From Acidobacteria bacterium AB60 (GTDB taxonomy: Bacteria; Acidobacteriota; Terriglobia; Terriglobales; Acidobacteriaceae), in assembly GCA_008682415.1 (NCBI GenBank), contig VANK01000007.1, positions 1 through 64,000 of the forward strand: DNA of 64,000 bases. Direction: 5' to 3'. The translations under genes and the position numbers were made by a program. The notes under the pieces are model-generated. The model made no database searches, had not been told where the DNA came from, and saw nothing but the letters and a program-made list of their open reading frames with translations. Of this stretch, positions 61,197 to 64,000 are shown one piece after another. Every line of letters begins with the position of its first letter. The stretch's first letter is position 1.

Positions 61197-63830
61197 CTAC
61201 TGCTCCCGTAGAATCCGCATGGGATCCAGGCGCGCTGCCCGGTATGCCGGCACACAGCTAGCCGCAATACTTACCACCAGCAGCAGCCCAGCCATGCCCG
61301 CCATCGTCAGCGGATCCGTGGCCCGAACTTGGAACAGCATCCCCGCGATCAGCCGCGTCAGCATCGCGAACACCGCCACCCCGCTGCCGACGCCCAGCCC
61401 CGCCAGCAGCAGGCCCCGTTGCACAATCATGGCCAGCACGCCCGCTCGTTGAGCTCCCAGCGCCATGCGCACGCCAATCTCCACCGTGCGCTGCGCCACC
61501 ATGTACGACAGCAATCCGTACAGGCCCATCGCTGCCAGCAGCAACGCAATCCCCGCAAAGCACGTCAGCAGGTATGTTTGGAAACGCGGCCTTGCCGCCG
61601 CATTTGCCAGTGTGGCCTCCATCGTCGATGCCTCGTACACCGGCACGCTGTTGTCCACATCGTGCACCGCCGCCCTGACCGCCGGCAGCAAGCCCGAAAC
61701 ATCTCCCCGGGCCCGCACCACCACGTAGGGATTCGTCACCACCGCCTGCGCATACGGCAAAAAATACTGCGGCTCCGCATCCGCCGTCAGCGCCTTCGTC
61801 CGGACATCTCCCACCACTCCCACGATCTCCCGCACCGGATGCTCGAACACGTCATCGCCCATCCGCACCTGCATGCGATGTCCAATCGGGCTCTCGTTCG
61901 GGAAATACTTCTTCGCGAACGCCTGGTTCACCACGATCGTCGGCGGACCCGAAAGCCCGTCCTGCTCCCCCAGTGACCGCCCCGCAATCAGCGGGATCCG
62001 CATCGTCTCGAAGTAGCCCGGCATCGCGATCCCCACCGCCGCGTCCGGCTCGTCCCCCAGCGCCACCGGCCGCCCCTGGATATTGAAGGACACCGTGGCC
62101 GAGTGGTTCCCCATCGGCAGCGGCCACCCCGCGGACACCGCCTCCACTCCGGGAATCGCCGCAACCCGCTTCAGCAACTGTTCGTAGGCCAGGTAATGCG
62201 GATCGTGTCGTCCCGGCACAAACGGAACTCCTACCCGAAACGTCAGCAGGTGCTTCGCATCGAACCCCGGGTCCACCTGCAGAATCTTTACGAAGCTCCG
62301 CATCAGCAGACCGGCGCCAATCAGCAGCACCATCCCAATCGCCGTCTGCGCCACCACCAGGCCGTCATGCAGCCGGTGCTGCGCCTTTCCGCCCGCCACG
62401 CTCCGCGAGCCGTCGCGCAACGCCGCCGCCGGAGCGGAACGCGAGAGCCGCCACGCCGGAAACGCCCCGAACGAAAGCCCCGTCGCCAGCGACGCCAGAA
62501 CAACAAACCCAAGCACGCGCACATCCATGCCCGCATCGCTGATGCGCGGCACCTCCACCGGCAGATACTTCAGCATCACCCGCAACAGGCCGTAGCCGAG
62601 ACCCATCCCCGCCAGTCCGCCACACAGCGAAAGAAGCAGCGACTCCAGCAGCAGCTGCCGTATCAGCGACCCCCGCGATGCGCCGATCGCCGTGCGCAAC
62701 GCAAACTCCGCGCTCCGCCGCGAACCCCGTGCCAGCAGCAGCCCCGCCACGTTCGCGCACACCAGCAGCAACACCAGGAACACCGCCCCGAACAGCAGCC
62801 GGAGACCCCCGCGCGTGTCGCCCGTCAGGTGCTCAAGCTCCGGCTCCACCAGCGCCGAGGTGAGACGTTTGTTCGAGTCCGGATACCGTTGCGCCAGGTT
62901 GCCCGCAATCACGCTCAGGTCGGCCTTCGCCTGCTCCACCGTCACTCCCGGCTTCAGCCGCCCAAGCACCCCCAGCGTGTCGTAGCCCCGCTGCTGCGTA
63001 GCCGGGCTCCGGCCATCCGCGTCATCGGCAATCGACTTCCACAAAACCGGTGCCGCGCCGTCCAGCGGAAACTGGAATCCCGCCGGCATCACCCCCGCCA
63101 CCGTGTAGTTGTCGCCGTCAATCCGTATCGGCTTGCCCACAACCTCTCGCGACGAACCAAACGCCTGCTGCCAAAACGCGTAACTCAGCATCACCGTATG
63201 ATTCCCGGCCTTCTCGTCCTCCCACCGGAAATCGCGTCCTAACAGCGGTGCGACCCGCAGCACATCGAAGAAGTTGGCGGACACCACCCGCGCCTCCAGG
63301 CGCTGCGACTCGCCCCGGATCTCCATCGTTACCGTGCCGTCCCGGTACGATGCCAGCCCCTCCAGCGTGTGATTGTCCGCGCGCCAGTCGAAGTAGTTCG
63401 GGTAGCTCAGGCTGTCCATCGCCGTTCCCGGCAGCGAGTGGTCCTGCTCGCTCGCCCATACCAGCCGGTCGGGCTCCGGGAAGGGAAGCGGGCTCAGCAG
63501 CACCGCGTTCACCAGGCTGAAGATCGCCGTCGTCGCGCCGATCCCAATCGCCAGGATCAGGATCGCGATCACGCTGAAACCCGGTGCCCGCAGCAACTGC
63601 CGCATCGCGTACCGCATATCCCGCAGCACCCGCTCGGCCTGCGACCATCCCCACGCCTCGTGCGTCTGCTCGCGAATCAGCGTCGTGTTTCCGAATGCGC
63701 GCAGCGCCGCATAGCGCGCCTCCTCCGCCGGAACTCCGCTCGCGCGCTGCTCCTCTTCCTCAAGCTCCAGGTCCGCCCGCAGCTCCCGCTCCAAATCCTC
63801 ATTTCGCTTCCTGCCCGGCCACCACCGCAT
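61197..63830 (-). CDS. ADOP-type permease 3
   Basis: 877 residues; same domain order as permease 2. Prefix (DLERELRADLELEEEEQRA, EEARYAALRAFGN), helix SVIAILILAIGIGATTAIFS, MacB core, FtsX block (ARGSRRSAEFALRTAIGASR), second core and final block (VAQRTVEIGVRMALG ... AYRAARLDPMRILREQ). Its ATG lies 1 bp after the stop of the PadR gene, so padR-permease 3-permease 2 appear to be one operon read leftwards. No ATPase gene is visible in the window; one may lie elsewhere. Confidence 0.93.
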   Translation of the reverse strand: MRWWPGRKRNEDLERELRADLELEEEEQRASGVPAEEARYAALRAFGNTTLIREQTHEAWGWSQAERVLRDMRYAMRQLLRAPGFSVIAILILAIGIGATTAIFSLVNAVLLSPLPFPEPDRLVWASEQDHSLPGTAMDSLSYPNYFDWRADNHTLEGLASYRDGTVTMEIRGESQRLEARVVSANFFDVLRVAPLLGRDFRWEDEKAGNHTVMLSYAFWQQAFGSSREVVGKPIRIDGDNYTVAGVMPAGFQFPLDGAAPVLWKSIADDADGRSPATQQRGYDTLGVLGRLKPGVTVEQAKADLSVIAGNLAQRYPDSNKRLTSALVEPELEHLTGDTRGGLRLLFGAVFLVLLLVCANVAGLLLARGSRRSAEFALRTAIGASRGSLIRQLLLESLLLSLCGGLAGMGLGYGLLRVMLKYLPVEVPRISDAGMDVRVLGFVVLASLATGLSFGAFPAWRLSRSAPAAALRDGSRSVAGGKAQHRLHDGLVVAQTAIGMVLLIGAGLLMRSFVKILQVDPGFDAKHLLTFRVGVPFVPGRHDPHYLAYEQLLKRVAAIPGVEAVSAGWPLPMGNHSATVSFNIQGRPVALGDEPDAAVGIAMPGYFETMRIPLIAGRSLGEQDGLSGPPTIVVNQAFAKKYFPNESPIGHRMQVRMGDDVFEHPVREIVGVVGDVRTKALTADAEPQYFLPYAQAVVTNPYVVVRARGDVSGLLPAVRAAVHDVDNSVPVYEASTMEATLANAAARPRFQTYLLTCFAGIALLLAAMGLYGLLSYMVAQRTVEIGVRMALGAQRAGVLAMIVQRGLLLAGLGVGSGVAVFAMLTRLIAGMLFQVRATDPLTMAGMAGLLLVVSIAASCVPAYRAARLDPMRILREQ

Positions 63831-63831
63831 C

Positions 63832-64000
63832 TCAGCTCTCCTCGGCCGCCGGCCACATCACACGCGCCACCGCCTCAGCCATCTGCTTCCACTGCGACTC
63901 CTCCACCACCAGCTGCTTCTTGCCCTTCTCCGTCAGCCGGTAGTACTTGAACTCCCGGTTGCGGTCCGGCGCCGTCTCCCACTTCGACGTCACCCAGCCC
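63832..64000 (-). CDS. PadR-family regulator, C-terminal part (5' end outside window)
   Basis: The last 56 codons are visible, entering from the right edge and stopping at TGA 63834-63832. GWVTSKWETAPDRNREFKYYRLTEKGKKQL is the wing and following strand of a PadR winged helix (shown here as one motif cut at the edge), followed by a dimerisation helix (WKQMAEAVARVM). Directly upstream of ADOP permease 3, repeating the padR-ADOP layout at 56 kb. Confidence 0.85.
   Translation of the reverse strand, partial: GWVTSKWETAPDRNREFKYYRLTEKGKKQLVVEESQWKQMAEAVARVMWPAAEES

Overview
The window looks like a chromosomal segment of an Acidobacteriota genome, most likely Terriglobia/Acidobacteriaceae. The strongest pointers are three full-length permeases and one permease remnant of the ADOP type (acidobacterial duplicated orphan permease), two of the full-length copies lying next to PadR regulators. 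GC-rich codon use, frequent GTG/TTG starts, S53 peptidase, cytochrome P460 and OmpA/Ig-like surface proteins agree with this. No phage, plasmid, IS element or CRISPR array was seen.

Layout. 0-5.6 kb: the start of an exported protein made of 17-residue proline-rich repeats (cut by the window edge), an ATP-grasp-like protein, an SH3 lipoprotein, a fused AroDE enzyme and a decayed ADOP fragment. 5.8-12.9 kb: M3 oligopeptidase, two small proteins, an OmpA-like barrel/Ig protein and a BNR-propeller protein, with a strong UUCG-loop terminator between the last two. 13.1-18.8 kb: division genes ftsQ-ftsA-ftsZ, then a transpeptidase-only penicillin-binding protein. 19-24.3 kb: DedA-rhodanese fusion, an S53 peptidase without propeptide, UbiD decarboxylase, and a pilin-lolA pair that overlap by 4 bp. 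24.5-33.7 kb: secreted or envelope proteins (GH3 glycosidase, a cyclooxygenase-like haem peroxidase, a methyltransferase-fold-like protein, a beta-propeller protein, a Tat-exported hemerythrin). 33.9 kb: tRNA-Arg(ACG). 34-37.2 kb: TlpA-like thioredoxin with a small HMA-like partner, a family 2 glycosyltransferase and an exported lectin-like protein. A gene-poor 957-bp gap follows.

38.2-40.6 kb: a pterin cluster (two tandem 6-pyruvoyl-tetrahydropterin synthase paralogues and GTP cyclohydrolase I) followed by truB. 40.6-44.7 kb: the familiar divergent pair of an SGNH esterase and a YbbA/YbbP-type ABC exporter. 44.7-49.9 kb: small membrane protein, polyphosphate glucokinase, priA, an HU-family protein and a LuxR-type regulator with a degenerate receiver. 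50-53 kb: katG and a receiver-like orphan. 53-64 kb: the ADOP/PadR region, interrupted by a small DUF883-like protein, an exported unknown and a cytochrome P460.

At large scale, the + strand is G-rich over C in the left half and C-rich over G in the right half, whatever the coding strand. The sign change lies somewhere near 33-42 kb and resembles a replication terminus; this comes from hand-sampled lines only. Many starts are GTG or TTG; where a Shine-Dalgarno sequence favoured an internal start it was used and is stated in the entry.
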